Shown in pieces: positions 34,261 to 44,549 of a stretch of 64,000 nt of DNA. The stretch covers positions 55,392,025-55,456,024 of the forward strand of contig CP136068.1 in the NCBI GenBank assembly GCA_032622095.1, read 5' to 3'. Position numbers and translations under genes: made by a program. Source of the DNA: Siphonodentalium dalli. Lineage: Eukaryota > Mollusca > Scaphopoda > Gadilida > Siphonodentaliidae. The notes beneath the pieces are model-generated. The model did not search any database. It saw only the letters and a program-made list of their open reading frames with translations, and was not told the DNA's origin. Each line of letters begins with the position of its first letter. Position 1 is the stretch's first letter.

Positions 34261-34857
34261 TCAATTTGAGCACGTTCATCGATTTCATCGTTTTGTGGGG
34301 CCAAGTATTAAATAGAGACTTTTCTATTTTCTCTCCGGAAGTCACATTTCGCAAGTTTATGGTATCTGCAGTAAATGGCAACTTGCTCCAATCATCGTTG
34401 CGAGAGGGGAACTCTAGTTTCAAGTTTGAGAACTTTGTCGGCGGAGGTGATCACCAATCGTCACCCTCGTCGAATCGGCTTACCTATTCAGAGGAATCGA
34501 CGGAAAGTACCGAGGTTTCCGATTGGGTGATCACATGTCCCCCAGAACAAAAATAGACCCCACCCCTGTAAATACTTAATCCTATAGATTAAGTAGTATT
34601 GGGGTGTCATTTTTTTTTTTGGGAGCCTGTGGTGGTAATAGAGATGCCTTTCAATCGGGCGACAGCAAAACATGTTCCTTTAGAATCACGCGTATGAGGG
34701 GTTTTGGGCTTGGGGCCCAGGGAGGATTTGGAAGAGGCGTAGCCCCTCCCATACAACCCACTTAGGAAATGATATGAAGTGTCATGAAATGGTTTATACA
34801 TTTACATGAGAATGAAAGGTGAAAAATAATGATCTAGACATTTTTTTCTGGTGTTTG
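34261..34857. other. Unassigned spacer with small palindromes
   Basis: No gene seen. A hairpin AATACTTAATC/GATTAAGTAGTATT lies around 34570-34599 and a T-run at 34611-34620. Confidence 0.4.
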
Positions 34858-35520
34858 TCACGTCTTCTTCTTCTTTGCCTTTTTAGTTCTTCTTTCAGAT
34901 GTTGTTGTTGATGTTAGCTCCGCTTCGCTCTGCTTCGGTATGTCATCGAGTCGTTGTTGTTCCTGTTGTTGTTCTAGCTGGCGCCTCAGTGTGTCGGCCT
35001 TGACCTCCACCATCAGTCTGTTGGCTTCTGCCTGAGTCTCCAGCGCGCTCTTAAACATTTCGTCGATGGTGAGAGTGGAGCTGGTGCTGGTGGTACTGTT
35101 GTTGTTGTTGGAGCTGGTGGAGATAGGGGACACCGGGATTTGATGGAATTCCGGTGTCCGAGGTGGAAAACTGTCCAACTCCACATCGAAGCTGGCGGCA
35201 GGAACATCTGGGGTGGTGTCCACGTCCCTGTCTCCGCTCGCCTCGACGACGACAGCAGGGACCTCCGGCAGATCCACGGAGTCCCTGCTAGCTGGTACGA
35301 TGTCGTCTGTCTCCATGCAGGCCGGGTCGTCTGGGCGTCTCTCAGACAACTCCGGCCTACCGGCTGTGACGTTGGACGGCTGGACCACACGGGGAGGGGC
35401 GACCAGCAGATCAACGGTCACCCCCGTCCTCTTCTTCCACTTCGCGCGTCTGGTGGCGTCCCTTCTCCGTCTGGATGGTGTCTTCTTCCTCGGAGGTACT
35501 GTCTTCGTCTTCATTTCCAT
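34858..35520 (-). CDS. Uncharacterised 220-residue basic/acidic/coiled-coil protein
   Basis: A complete ATG-to-stop frame, unusually GC-rich with mostly G/C third positions, in an AT-rich neighbourhood; both points argue for real coding. Residues 1-33 are strongly basic (PPRKKTPSRRRRDATRRAKW). Residues about 50-140 are Pro/Asp/Val-rich and acidic. Residues 135-150 are a Ser/Thr/Asn run. Residues 150-195 (IDEMFKSALETQAEANRLMV through QLEQQQEQQRLDD) look like an amphipathic coiled coil. The tail is Lys-rich (ERRTKKAKKKKT). No signal peptide, membrane segment or zinc finger. A TATA-like TATATAA lies about 75 bp upstream (complement at 35590-35597). I do not recognise the family. Possibilities are a retroelement ORF1/gag-like protein, with basic ends and a coiled coil, or a young host gene; the isolated GC-rich island favours a mobile origin. 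Confidence 0.55.
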   Translation of the reverse strand: MEMKTKTVPPRKKTPSRRRRDATRRAKWKKRTGVTVDLLVAPPRVVQPSNVTAGRPELSERRPDDPACMETDDIVPASRDSVDLPEVPAVVVEASGDRDVDTTPDVPAASFDVELDSFPPRTPEFHQIPVSPISTSSNNNNSTTSTSSTLTIDEMFKSALETQAEANRLMVEVKADTLRRQLEQQQEQQRLDDIPKQSEAELTSTTTSERRTKKAKKKKT

Positions 35521-35930
35521 GTAACGGCAGGTCTTGGAGTTCCTGTCCCGGGCAGAAGACCTCTGGAGTCCAGCATCATCTGTCCGGAATTATATACAGA
35601 GAACCAGAGAGCCCCTGTCAGACTGGATATTCCAGCTAACAGTGTCCACAATCTGACTTATCTGTATAGCAGCTAACGCGGCGTCGGGGATTAAGTTCAT
35701 AATCCGTCCTGAGCCTAATCCAAAACCATCTCACTCGCCGCGGCGTTAGCACGAGGGTGGATGCTTCCTTAAGGTCACAGTCCACACGACTCACTCGTGC
35801 CAACGCTCTGACAGAAAGGAACTAATACAGCCAAAGCAATTAATAACTGCCTCGCTCCACTCCCTGCCAGAGTCCGAGCTAACACGATTTTAGTTGTCAT
35901 TTTAAAGAAAACCACAGGAGCTTCGCCAAC
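35521..35930 (-). promoter_or_regulatory. GC-rich upstream region of the 220-residue frame
   Basis: About 410 bp of clearly higher GC than its surroundings, ending sharply near 35930. It contains TATATAA (complement 35590-35597), GACGCCGCGTTAGC and CGCCGCGGCG words. It may be a promoter/5' UTR, or the rest of an inserted element. Confidence 0.4.
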
Positions 35931-36619
35931 AATGTTAATTATAATGTGATCTTCTTATGTACTCTGTCAATTCGTTGTGGAGTCTGTTTATATCAAGCCC
36001 AAAACGTTTACTTGACACACATAGCAAAGATTGACCCAATCATTGTTCTCAATCGACGCCTAGCTTGATCAGTAAAGAGTTTGCAAATACAATTCTTACG
36101 GCGCAAAATCGAGTGAACAATGATCTATGGGAAAAGAAATTCGTCTCCTGGTGGTGACTTTTTATTATAAACATCTAGTTTGTAATTTCTAGCTCTTATC
36201 TAATGTGCGTTAATTCTCAAAAATGCTTCTTATTCTTTAAATGTTACTTTTCATTTGTTTTATTTTGTGTTATATATGTTATATTATTGTGTTTGTTAAA
36301 AGTGCGCATATCGTATGAAATTACAAACCATGATTTATAAACTTAAAATAAAATAGCAACAACAAAATTAGAATATTGAGTTATATAAAATGTGAAAATT
36401 TAATGTATAAGAATAAGATATCAAAATGAAACTTAAAATATTGAATTATATATAAAAGTAAACTGTATAAGATACAAATTAAAATATTGAATTGAAATTA
36501 AAATATTAAATTAAGAATTACAATACTATATTAGAATTATGACCATTTTTAGCCTACATTTTACCTTAATTTCAATTACTCATATTGCTAAACAACAATA
36601 TTGATGGCACATGGAAACT
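35931..36619. other. AT-rich spacer with loose repeats
   Basis: From 36360 to 36540 the words TTAAAATATTGAATT and similar recur irregularly. No gene. Confidence 0.6.
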
Positions 36620-36625
36620 TCTCAA

Positions 36626-36728
36626 ACACAGGCCCCTTGGGAAAATACCAAACTACCAATATAGACGATACCACTGGTATAGACTATATATTTATTGGTA
36701 TTTTAGTATTTACCCCAGGGGCCTGTGT
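36626..36728. mobile_element. 103 bp MITE with TCTCAA target duplication
   Basis: Ends ACACAGGCCCCTTGGG and CCCCAGGGGCCTGTGT are inverted copies; pairing continues into AAAATACC/GGTATTTT. TCTCAA stands directly on both sides (36620-36625 and 36729-36734). The short open frame over it is incidental. The transcript would fold as one hairpin. Confidence 0.85.
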
Positions 36729-36734
36729 TCTCAA

Positions 36735-37074
36735 TAAGAAAATGGTCGCTAATAATATTTATATTTCAAATAAATATTCTCACACTAGATATGTATCTTC
36801 ATGTTTATACGTGTTAATATATGTAAATGTTTCTGTATGTGTGTTGCTATTGTGATGCTAGGATTCTAGGAACAATATCCAGCCAATAATCAACGCAAGA
36901 AATTTTCTTTCCCCATCCACCCAGCATAATGAACAGATGAACTTGAAATTCTAGAAATAGTCAAGTACCGGTATCATCTCAAAAGGTTATTGATGCTTTC
37001 AGATCTTCCATCTTCCAAAAAGAGGTCAACAGCAAAGGAGTCAACATTGTGGCCCACCATACGTTTACTGCTTG
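36735..37074. other. Unassigned spacer
   Basis: 340 bp between the MITE and the minisatellite; nothing recognised. Confidence 0.4.
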
Positions 37075-38490
37075 GGTCTGAACTACAATTTACGACTGAA
37101 GGGGTCACTCATAGTACGACTAAAGGGGTCACTAAAATTTACATAGTACAACTGAATGGGTCACTCATAGTACGACTGAAATGGGTCACTTTACAATTTA
37201 CATAGTACGACTGAAGAGGTCACTCTACAATTTATATAGTACGACTGAAGGGGTCACCCATAGTACGACCGAAGGGGTCACTCTACAATTTCCATAGTAC
37301 GACTGAAGGGGTCACTACAATTTACATAGTACGACATACGGCCTCTCCTAATATTGATCTCACTTCGCCTCACATGACACCATATCCGACCACTAAGCGT
37401 CCCGTAACACCCATAGTACGACTGAATGGGTCACTCTTCAATTTACATAGTACGACTGAAGGGGTCACTCTACAATTTACATAGTACGACTCAATGGGTC
37501 ACTCATAGTACGACTGAATGGGTCACTTATAGCACGACTGAATGGGTCACTCTACACTTTACAAAGTACGACTGAATGGGTCACTCATAGTACGACTGAA
37601 GGGGTCACTTTACAATTTACATAGTACGACTGAAGGGGTCACTCTACAATTTACATAGTACGACTGAAGGGGTCACCCATATTACGACTGAAGGGGTCAC
37701 TCTACAATTTACATAGTACGACTGAAGGGGTCACTTATAGTACGACTGAAGGGGTCACTCTACAGTTTACATAATTCGACTGAAGGGGTCACTCTAAAAT
37801 GTTCATAGCTAGACTGAATGGGTCACTTATAGTATGACTGAAGGGGTCACTTTACAATTTACATATAGTACGACTGAAGGGGGTCACTCTACAATTTACA
37901 TAGAACGACTGAAGGGGTCACTCATAGTACGACTGAATGGGTCACTCATAGTACGACTGAAGGGGTCACTTTACAATTTACATAGAACGACTGAAGGGGT
38001 AACTCTACAATTTACATAGTACGACTGAAGGGGTCACACATAGTACGACTGAAGGAGTCACTCTACAATGTACATAGTACGACTGAAGTGGTCACTTATA
38101 GTACGACTGAATGTGTCACTCTACAATTTACATAGTACGACTGAATGGGTCACCCATAGTACGACTGAAGGGGTCACTCTACAGTTTACATAATACGACT
38201 GAAGGGGTCACTCTACAATTTTCATAGCTAGACTGAAGGGGTCACTTATAGTATGACTGAAGGGGTCACTCTACAATTTACATATAGTACGACTGAAGGG
38301 GGTCACTCTACAATTTACATAGAACGACTGAAGGGGTAACTCTACAATTTACATAGTACGACTGAATGGGTCACTCTACAATTTACATAGTACGACTGAA
38401 GGGTCACCCATAGTACGACTGAGGGGGTCTCTCTACAATTTACATAGTACGACTGAAGGGGTCACTCATAGTACAACTAAAGGGGTCACT
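37075..38490 (+). repeat. Two-length minisatellite on CGACTGAAGGGGTCACT
   Basis: About 1.4 kb of head-to-tail units. The short unit (about 23-24 bp) is ATAGTACGACTGAAGGGGTC plus ACTC; the long unit (about 34-36 bp) adds TACAATTTACAT. Variants GGGGTCAC and TGGGTCAC intermix. A unique 78 bp block (about 37328-37405) interrupts the array. The few frames across it are artefacts. Confidence 0.92.
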
Positions 38491-38836
38491 CTCACACAAA
38501 AAATAACAGAAGGGCCACACCAGGATTTATCAGAGTATAATGCATGTGGGGTACACAATGCCTTTACTTTGAATTTACAATGGTATGTCCTTTTGCATGG
38601 CTGTTACTAGAGTATATCATATTTACCTGGCTTTGACCAGAGTATTTTCTCACGGGCATGAGCGATAACTCTATCTCACAATAGCAAATTTCGCAGCTGA
38701 TGTGTTTTCTGTCTCTTGTGTTCGTTATATTATAATCAGTGGAAACAAGTGGATTCGGTGTCACAGTCAAAAATCAACAGAATAGGACAATAAATGTGCC
38801 TAATGCAATATACATAGTTACTACAGTATACATTAC
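38491..38836. other. Unassigned spacer
   Basis: About 350 bp after the minisatellite; nothing supported. Confidence 0.4.
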
Positions 38837-38984
38837 GTATCCTGATATATCAGGTTGTCTCGACCAATCCAGAATGTCGTCTCTCATTGGCGGAGGCTTG
38901 TGGTTGTTCCATGTTAAGTTTGGTGACGATGAGTATGAGTGATGTGGCATGTACATGTAGGCAATTAACCACACACCCCTCACC

Positions 38985-39620
38985 AAACTTCATGTGGATC
39001 TTCAGGGTGACCTCTAGATGGGAGCTATCTATTTTTCCCGAAATTCGTTAGAAAACATGGCCGCCATCAGCCATCTTGGATTTCAAATTTGGATCCATTG
39101 GCACACCCGGCAGCCCACATTTATCGGAACAAATATTTTAAAACTTTATACAGGCGTGTTTTGGGTCACCTCTGGGGATATCAAATGTTTCCGAATTTCA
39201 TTGAAAGCATTTCCGCCATTTTGGATTTAAAACTTTGTATGACTAAATGATTTGGCACACAATACAGACCACATCCTTTATATAATCCTTACTGAACTTC
39301 ATATGGATCTTATGGGAGATGGGAGCCACCAAAAATGTCATTGAAAAACATGGGAGGTATCCAATTATTACGAAATTCATGAAAAGAAAACATGGCCGCT
39401 AGCAGGATTTCATTCGCACACCATGCATCCCTCATTTATTGGTGAAATGTTTTAAATGAAAATAGTATCATCTACAGAATACAAGCCCATTGCGTACATT
39501 ATTGTAACTTTTTGACTTTCCTTCTGCTATAGGAGTCTTTTATCATTCTATTGAGAGCTCAGCATGAAATTAACACCTCCCAACGTTGAGCTACAGTGTC
39601 ATTGACACTTTCATTTGAAC
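38985..39620 (+). repeat. Dispersed repeat C, copy 1
   Basis: Shares AAACTTCATGTGGATCTTCA, GGGTGACC, GATGGGAGCTATC, AAACATGGCCGCCAT and GTTGAGCTACAGTGTCATTG words with 48780-49140 and 50370-50455. Widespread type in molluscan sequence; non-coding. Confidence 0.7.
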
Positions 39621-39776
39621 TTATTATCTAATCATTTCCGAAGGGAACTACTCGTCAATGATTATTTAGTATAGAAAGGGTTAATAATTGACTGGTCATC
39701 TCTCAGTGGATGATTCGGTTCTTGCTAACACTTCCATGACTGGGGCTCCTTGAAATTTTGCAAAAACCTGTGCCAA

Positions 39777-39825
39777 CTCTTTTATATATGCGAGTCTCCT
39801 ACTGGTAGCCTCGCATATAAAAGAG
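39777..39825. repeat. 16-18 bp hairpin
   Basis: CTCTTTTATATATGCGAG pairs with CTCGCATATAAAAGAG (one small bulge) around a 15 nt loop. Confidence 0.8.
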
Positions 39826-39911
39826 AATAAATTGGCCTAATAATATTGACCAAGAATCCAACCAACCACAAGCCTCTGCCAATGAGACGACAATCTGGAT
39901 TGGTCGAGACA

Positions 39912-40275
39912 TAACCTGATATATCGGGATAATAACCTGATATATCAGGATAATAACTAGTCCAAGTCTTCTCGTACTAAAGCCGGCTAAGATATTGGGA
40001 TGGAGGTGCCGGTCTTTAAAGACCGGCACCTCCATCCCAATATCTTAGCCGGCTTTAGTACGAGAAGACTTGGACTAGATAATAACCTGATATATCAGGA
40101 TACGTAACCTGATATATCAGGATAATAACCTGATATATCAGGATACGTAACCTGATATATCTGGATAATAACCTGATATATCAGGATACGTAATCTGATA
40201 TATCAGGATAATAACCTGATATATCAGGATACTAACCTGATATATCAGGATACGTAACCTGATATATCAGGATAC
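39912..40275. repeat. Array of the palindrome CCTGATATATCAGG
   Basis: About eleven copies of the 14 bp perfect palindrome at 21-22 bp intervals. To the right of the long palindrome the spacers mostly alternate between ATAATAA and ATACGTAA, so the true period is about 43 bp. Individual units carry single changes (CGGG, CTGG, AATCTG). Confidence 0.95.
39957..40078. repeat. Perfect 122 bp palindrome, no spacer
   Basis: CTAGTCCAAGTCTTCTCGTA and the next 41 bases (39957-40017) are followed at once by their exact reverse complement (40018-40078). I checked every base and found no mismatch. It splits the CCTGATATATCAGG array and is bordered by ATAA on both sides. It may be a hairpin element or a foldback sequencing/assembly product. 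Confidence 0.97.
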
Positions 40276-40549
40276 TAACTGAAGAGGAGGTGGCGGTTCC
40301 AGGCCGCCGTAGACTGTTGTCCTTTTGACGCAAAACGTCACATACGAGAAATATTGTCACATGGAAAGCTGACATATCACCGGAGAACTATACTTCATTT
40401 ATAACAATCTAGTAACAATCACCGATAGCTCAACAATCAGTTGTTTTCTTGTTGCTCTCTTTTGTGAGAAAGATATTAATGTCTTGGGTGTGATAACGTT
40501 AACTCAGCGATGTATATATAGGTCCATGGTTAACTCTATGAACAAAATG
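40276..40549. other. Unassigned spacer
   Basis: Short unassigned stretch; nothing supported. Confidence 0.3.
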
Positions 40550-41010
40550 TCAACAACATTGATTTTTGAAGGGTAGTAAGTAACTAAGTCATAACACAAT
40601 GAAAAATCCAACAAAAATAAAGATATGCACTCCATAGTGAATTCCCCATGGAGGTGCTTGCGGCTTGCCAGATCCTCAGCTGCACCCCACCCGTGCCCAA
40701 TCAAATTAAAAATTTGGCCAGAACCTCCCCTAGAGATGCTTGTCAGATCATTGGCCTCACCCGTTATCCAATCAAATTGATAATTTGGGCAGTTAATGCA
40801 CATTGAAGAATCCTACTGAGGCTAGAGAACTTAATTCATAGTCATGCTGGCAGCATTTATCATACTATTCCCTCCACACCATTGCCGCACAGTGTAACCA
40901 ACATTGATTTTTGCAGGGCAGTGGCATTTACTAAGCCATAACACACTCAAAATGCTAGCCAAAAAAAATAAAAACAAAATAAATATGCATTCCATAGCCA
41001 ATTGGATTAC
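40550..41010 (+). repeat. Tandem duplication, 345 bp apart
   Basis: 40550-40690 (AACATTGATTTTTG, AAGTCATAACACA, ATGCACTCCATAG) recurs at 40895-41005 with substitutions. The two minus-strand frames here are the two copies read through and have no recognisable protein. Confidence 0.65.
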
Positions 41011-41440
41011 CAATCATATAATATGGCACCTGAGTTAATGGAAGCTAATGAAAATTTCTTTGTTTTTTTTATGCAATAGACTACCTATTCAGATGATTAT
41101 TACCTTAAAACAATTAGTAACATGGAATACAGACTTGTCCAACATTAATGCCAATATTTATTGTGTATTGTTATTTATTTGTTTTCCAAAATGTATAAAT
41201 TGTTACACAATCAAAGCAAAGTTCGATCAAAATGGCGGCCACTGTAACACAAGTCAAACGAAATTTATTTAATTTATAGTTGACAAAATTTCACCTGAAA
41301 CTCGATTACAATTGTTCACTTAACTATTTTAAAGAGAACAGTATGTTGTTTATCCAACAATTTATATAATTTATAATTTTATATGTCTTTTCAGCTATGC
41401 AAAAAGACACGTTTTGTTCGTTCACAGATTGGAAAACCGG
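41011..41440. other. Unassigned AT-rich spacer
   Basis: Nothing recognised apart from an AATGGCGGCC word near 41230. Confidence 0.4.
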
Positions 41441-41444
41441 AAGT

Positions 41445-41775
41445 GACCGGAACACTGTTGTCGCTAAAATTACCTTAACATCGAGGTAAAATTACCCAGG
41501 TAGAATTACTCTAGTAGACCCACCAAATAAATACATTACGGTAAAATACTGTTGGTGAAATGGGTCCATTTCACCAGAGTGAAAATTCATTGGTGTGTCT
41601 ACACGTGTGTGCTTATAATATGGTGATGATTCACAAGACAATTATTTTTATAAGAGTAATAAATGTAACCCTGGTAAAATTACATCATTTTACCTGTTCC
41701 AATCACCAGAGGTTCAGAGTAAATACCAGAGTGTTTTCACCATGGTTTACCAGTGTTGTTTTTATAAGGGGGCAT
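41445..41775. repeat. GGTAAAATTACC-type palindromic cluster
   Basis: Loose repeats of GAGGTAAAATTACC, GGTGAAATGGG/CCATTTCACC, CACCATGGTTTACC and ACCAGAG words. The right end reads GTTTTTATAAGGGGG, resembling the inner end of the 5.34 kb element (GGGGGATTTTTATATGGG) but not matching it exactly. No matching left terminus. Confidence 0.5.
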
Positions 41776-42348
41776 GTGCACATGTTTTGAAATCTTGATA
41801 GAACTGATCATTTAAAGAATAATTGTTCCAATGCATGAAAATTAAATCCTGTGACCCTTCAGCACATTTTCAAAACATGTGTACTCTTAGGCACTTTGTG
41901 TAAGAGTGACACACCCTTCATCCATGGTACGCCGGCAGAGCTTGTGTGGTTTTTAGTACGAATGACTCTAAGTATGTTAGAGTAGCTTCCGGTTTACTAC
42001 GAAATTGAGAAAAACGTTGTATTTACGTTTTAGAATAGGATTTGTTTTCACGCGAATTGCGTGTAGTTTCGTCACTACATGTGTTGGTAATTTTTGTGTT
42101 GTCATAACACAATTATTAATTTCGAACTAGCGTAGTTTACAGAACAAGTATTTCTCTCAAAATGGTTTGTTATGACCCCCCAACTTCTAACAGTAACTTT
42201 AGTCAGTAACACTAACACACTGTAAATTGTAACAGGTCAGGCACACGTATAAAAATTGCAAAATGGGCAACGTAGCTCGTTTTGACTATCATACTCATAG
42301 TTATTCTGTGTTTCTGTGTGGTTACGTCGTAAAAACCTAGCTCCAGGG
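41776..42348. other. Unassigned spacer
   Basis: About 570 bp, no recognised feature. Confidence 0.4.
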
Positions 42349-42379
42349 AAGCTCTAAAGATTTACACTCTTTAGAGCTT
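42349..42379. repeat. 12 bp perfect hairpin at the left edge of the large palindrome
   Basis: AAGCTCTAAAGA (42349-42360) and TCTTTAGAGCTT (42368-42379) are exact complements around a 7-nt loop and abut the large arm at 42380. Confidence 0.9.
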
Positions 42380-44516
42380 CAGATTGGGTCAGTAGTGGCC
42401 GGATCTGATGCTCATACCTTTTCTAATTACAGGCGACAAAGGACTCCTGGTCGCAGATTCTGCTTGGTTCTCTTATTATGGTGACAATAAAGACAAGATT
42501 CCACCAAAAGTTCCGAAATCCGCGCCTTCATGAGCTAAAATAAAGACTTTTGTCATTTGTGCAAAAGAAATTGTTGTCTGTCTGTTTACGGAAGCGATAT
42601 TTCACCACATGTTAATGCTGTTTGTCATGCGCAGTTCAATGTTTCATGATGGTCAATAAAACGTGTACTCCACCCCGAAGACGACTGTTGGAAATGTGTA
42701 CTTGGAAGATATTATGGAAAAACTAAATTCTTTTGCTAAATGTTATGCTACTATGCCAATTTATTACATATGTAATAAAAATATTACCGAAAAATTATCA
42801 ACATATACTTTTTAATAGAATTGTTGCTTCGAAAATATACTATTTAAAACGTGTACTCCAAGCCAGAATGAGAAAAAGTGTAGCCGAGTTAGATCATGCT
42901 TTATTACCCACTTCTACAAAATGTTGTATTGTACTTTCAACAAGTTGTAGAAATATATTGGTGATATGAAGTAATTATTTTATTCAGTGAAACATAATCA
43001 GTTCTCACATTTGTCATGCATGGTGTCAAAAATGACATAATCACATCGTCGCGCATTGATAGCTGCGCGAACTGTGTTTGTATTCTAACACCCATAAGGT
43101 TTGCGTTCGTGTGCCTATTGCGTATATATATACAATAACAACATTTGTTCAAAATAAGCTTTAGTTATCAGAATCGATTTACTGCAACAGACTAATGCTA
43201 TAAACCAGTCTTGACTGTATGGTGAAAAAAAGTCTCAAAATTTGTTAGGCCTATTTATGAACAATAAAATGGCGATATATTATCACTAAAGTGTCACTAA
43301 ATAGGTTATTATAATTAGCGTTTGTTTCGCTAATATGAAAACATGTTACACCTAAAAATATTTGCTTTTGGAAAAGAGCATTCCGTGTGAGTCTATTCCT
43401 GATATGGTATAAATAAATAGCGTTTGTTTCACTACTGTGCGAACAACGGACGACCAGATGATGGTGCAAGTTTGTAGCTGTTAGTGCAGGGGGAAAACCA
43501 GGACAAAGAAAACTATAACAAAACGGCTACCATGAAGTCTGCTTATCCCAATCCCAGATACAGGACGAGAGTAGGTACCGTAATTAAACTGAACAAATAG
43601 ACACTGAATGAAAAAAAAAACCCCGATATTGGCCAAATGTATGAGTCGGATCCGGAGTAGGGCAGTAGGCCTACACTTTTTAATGCTATTTCGATGTACA
43701 CTTTATTATAATAGGAGAATGATTGTTTTGTTCAACTTTTAATGAAGTTAACAATGGTATAAGTATATATACCGTATAGTGATGCAATTATACCATATAT
43801 CTTCCGAGTACCGGTACCGGTATACACACAATTTCCCCGAGTCGGCGTCAGGGCCGGAGTATGTCATTTTTTTACACCATGACAAATGTGAGAACTGATT
43901 ATGTTTCACTGAATAAAATAATTACTTCATATCACCAATATATTTCTACAACTTGTTGAAAGTATAATACAACATTTTGTAGAAGTGGGTAATAAAGCAT
44001 GATCTAACTCGGCTACACTTTTTCTCATTCTGGCTTGGAGTACACTTTTTAAATAGTATATTTTCGATGCAACAATTCTATTAAAAAGTATATGTTGATA
44101 ATTTTTCGGTAATATTTTTATTACATATGTAATATATTGGCATAGTAGCATAACATTTAGCAAAAGAATTTAGTTTTTCCATAATATCTTCCAAGTACAC
44201 ATTTCCAACAGTCGTCTTCGGGGTGGAGTACACGTTTTATTGACCATCATGAAACATTGAACTGCGCATGACAAACAGCATTAACATGTGGTGAAATATC
44301 GCTTCCGTAAACAGACAGACAACAATTTCTTTTGCACAAATGACAAAAGTCTTTATTTTAGCTCATGAAGGCGCGGATTTCGGAACTTTTGGTGGAATCT
44401 TGTCTTTATTGTCACCATAATAAGAGAACCAAGCAGAATCTGCGACCAGGAGTCCTTTGTCGCCTGTAATTAGAAAAGGTATGAGCATCAGATCCGGCCA
44501 CTACTGACCCAATCTG
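42380..44516. repeat. 2.1 kb palindrome with about 655 bp arms
   Basis: 42380-43038 and the reverse complement of 43862-44516 match nearly base for base (CAGATTGGGTCAGTAGTGGC at the outer edge, TTCTCACATTTGTCATG at the inner edge). The few differences include cgtgtactcc/agtgtactcc and gcttcg/gcatcg. The spacer is about 820 bp. Both arms contain the same 79-codon frame (42733-42969 plus; 43927-44163 minus), conserved only because the arms are. No recognised domain. There is no obvious target duplication, so it may be an inverted duplication rather than a transposon. Confidence 0.9.
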
Positions 44517-44549
44517 AGTCTCATACATGTGTATATCATGTATGTGACT
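44517..44549. repeat. 13 bp hairpin at the right edge of the large palindrome
   Basis: AGTCTCATACATG (44517-44529) pairs with CATGTATGTGACT (44537-44549), one mismatch, 7-nt loop, directly after the arm ends. Different sequence from the left-edge hairpin but the same layout. Confidence 0.85.

Larger units (their letters stand above)
38839..39931. repeat. Inverted repeat with about 68 bp arms ending in CCTGATATATCAGG
   Basis: 38839-38906 (CCTGATATATCAGG, TTGTCTCGACCAATCCAGA, CATTGGCGGAGGCTTGTGG) is the inverted copy of 39863-39931 with few differences. The interior carries dispersed repeat C. The right arm leads into the palindromic array, which suggests that the array grew from one end of this structure. 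Confidence 0.8.

Noticed and set aside
35013-35676. Alternative frames (133, 178 and 103 codons) in the GC-rich island
   Set aside because: Shadows of the 220-codon minus frame, caused by high GC and few stops.
37075-38490. CRISPR-like regular repeat array
   Set aside because: Units are head-to-tail with no unique spacers, in a eukaryotic context; it is a minisatellite.
39912-40275. CRISPR-like palindromic repeats with spacers
   Set aside because: The spacers are only 7-8 bp and alternate between two sequences; no cas genes, eukaryotic DNA.
42733-44163. Identical 79-codon frames as a possible duplicated gene
   Set aside because: Conservation is explained by the near-identical DNA arms; no upstream signals or family resemblance.
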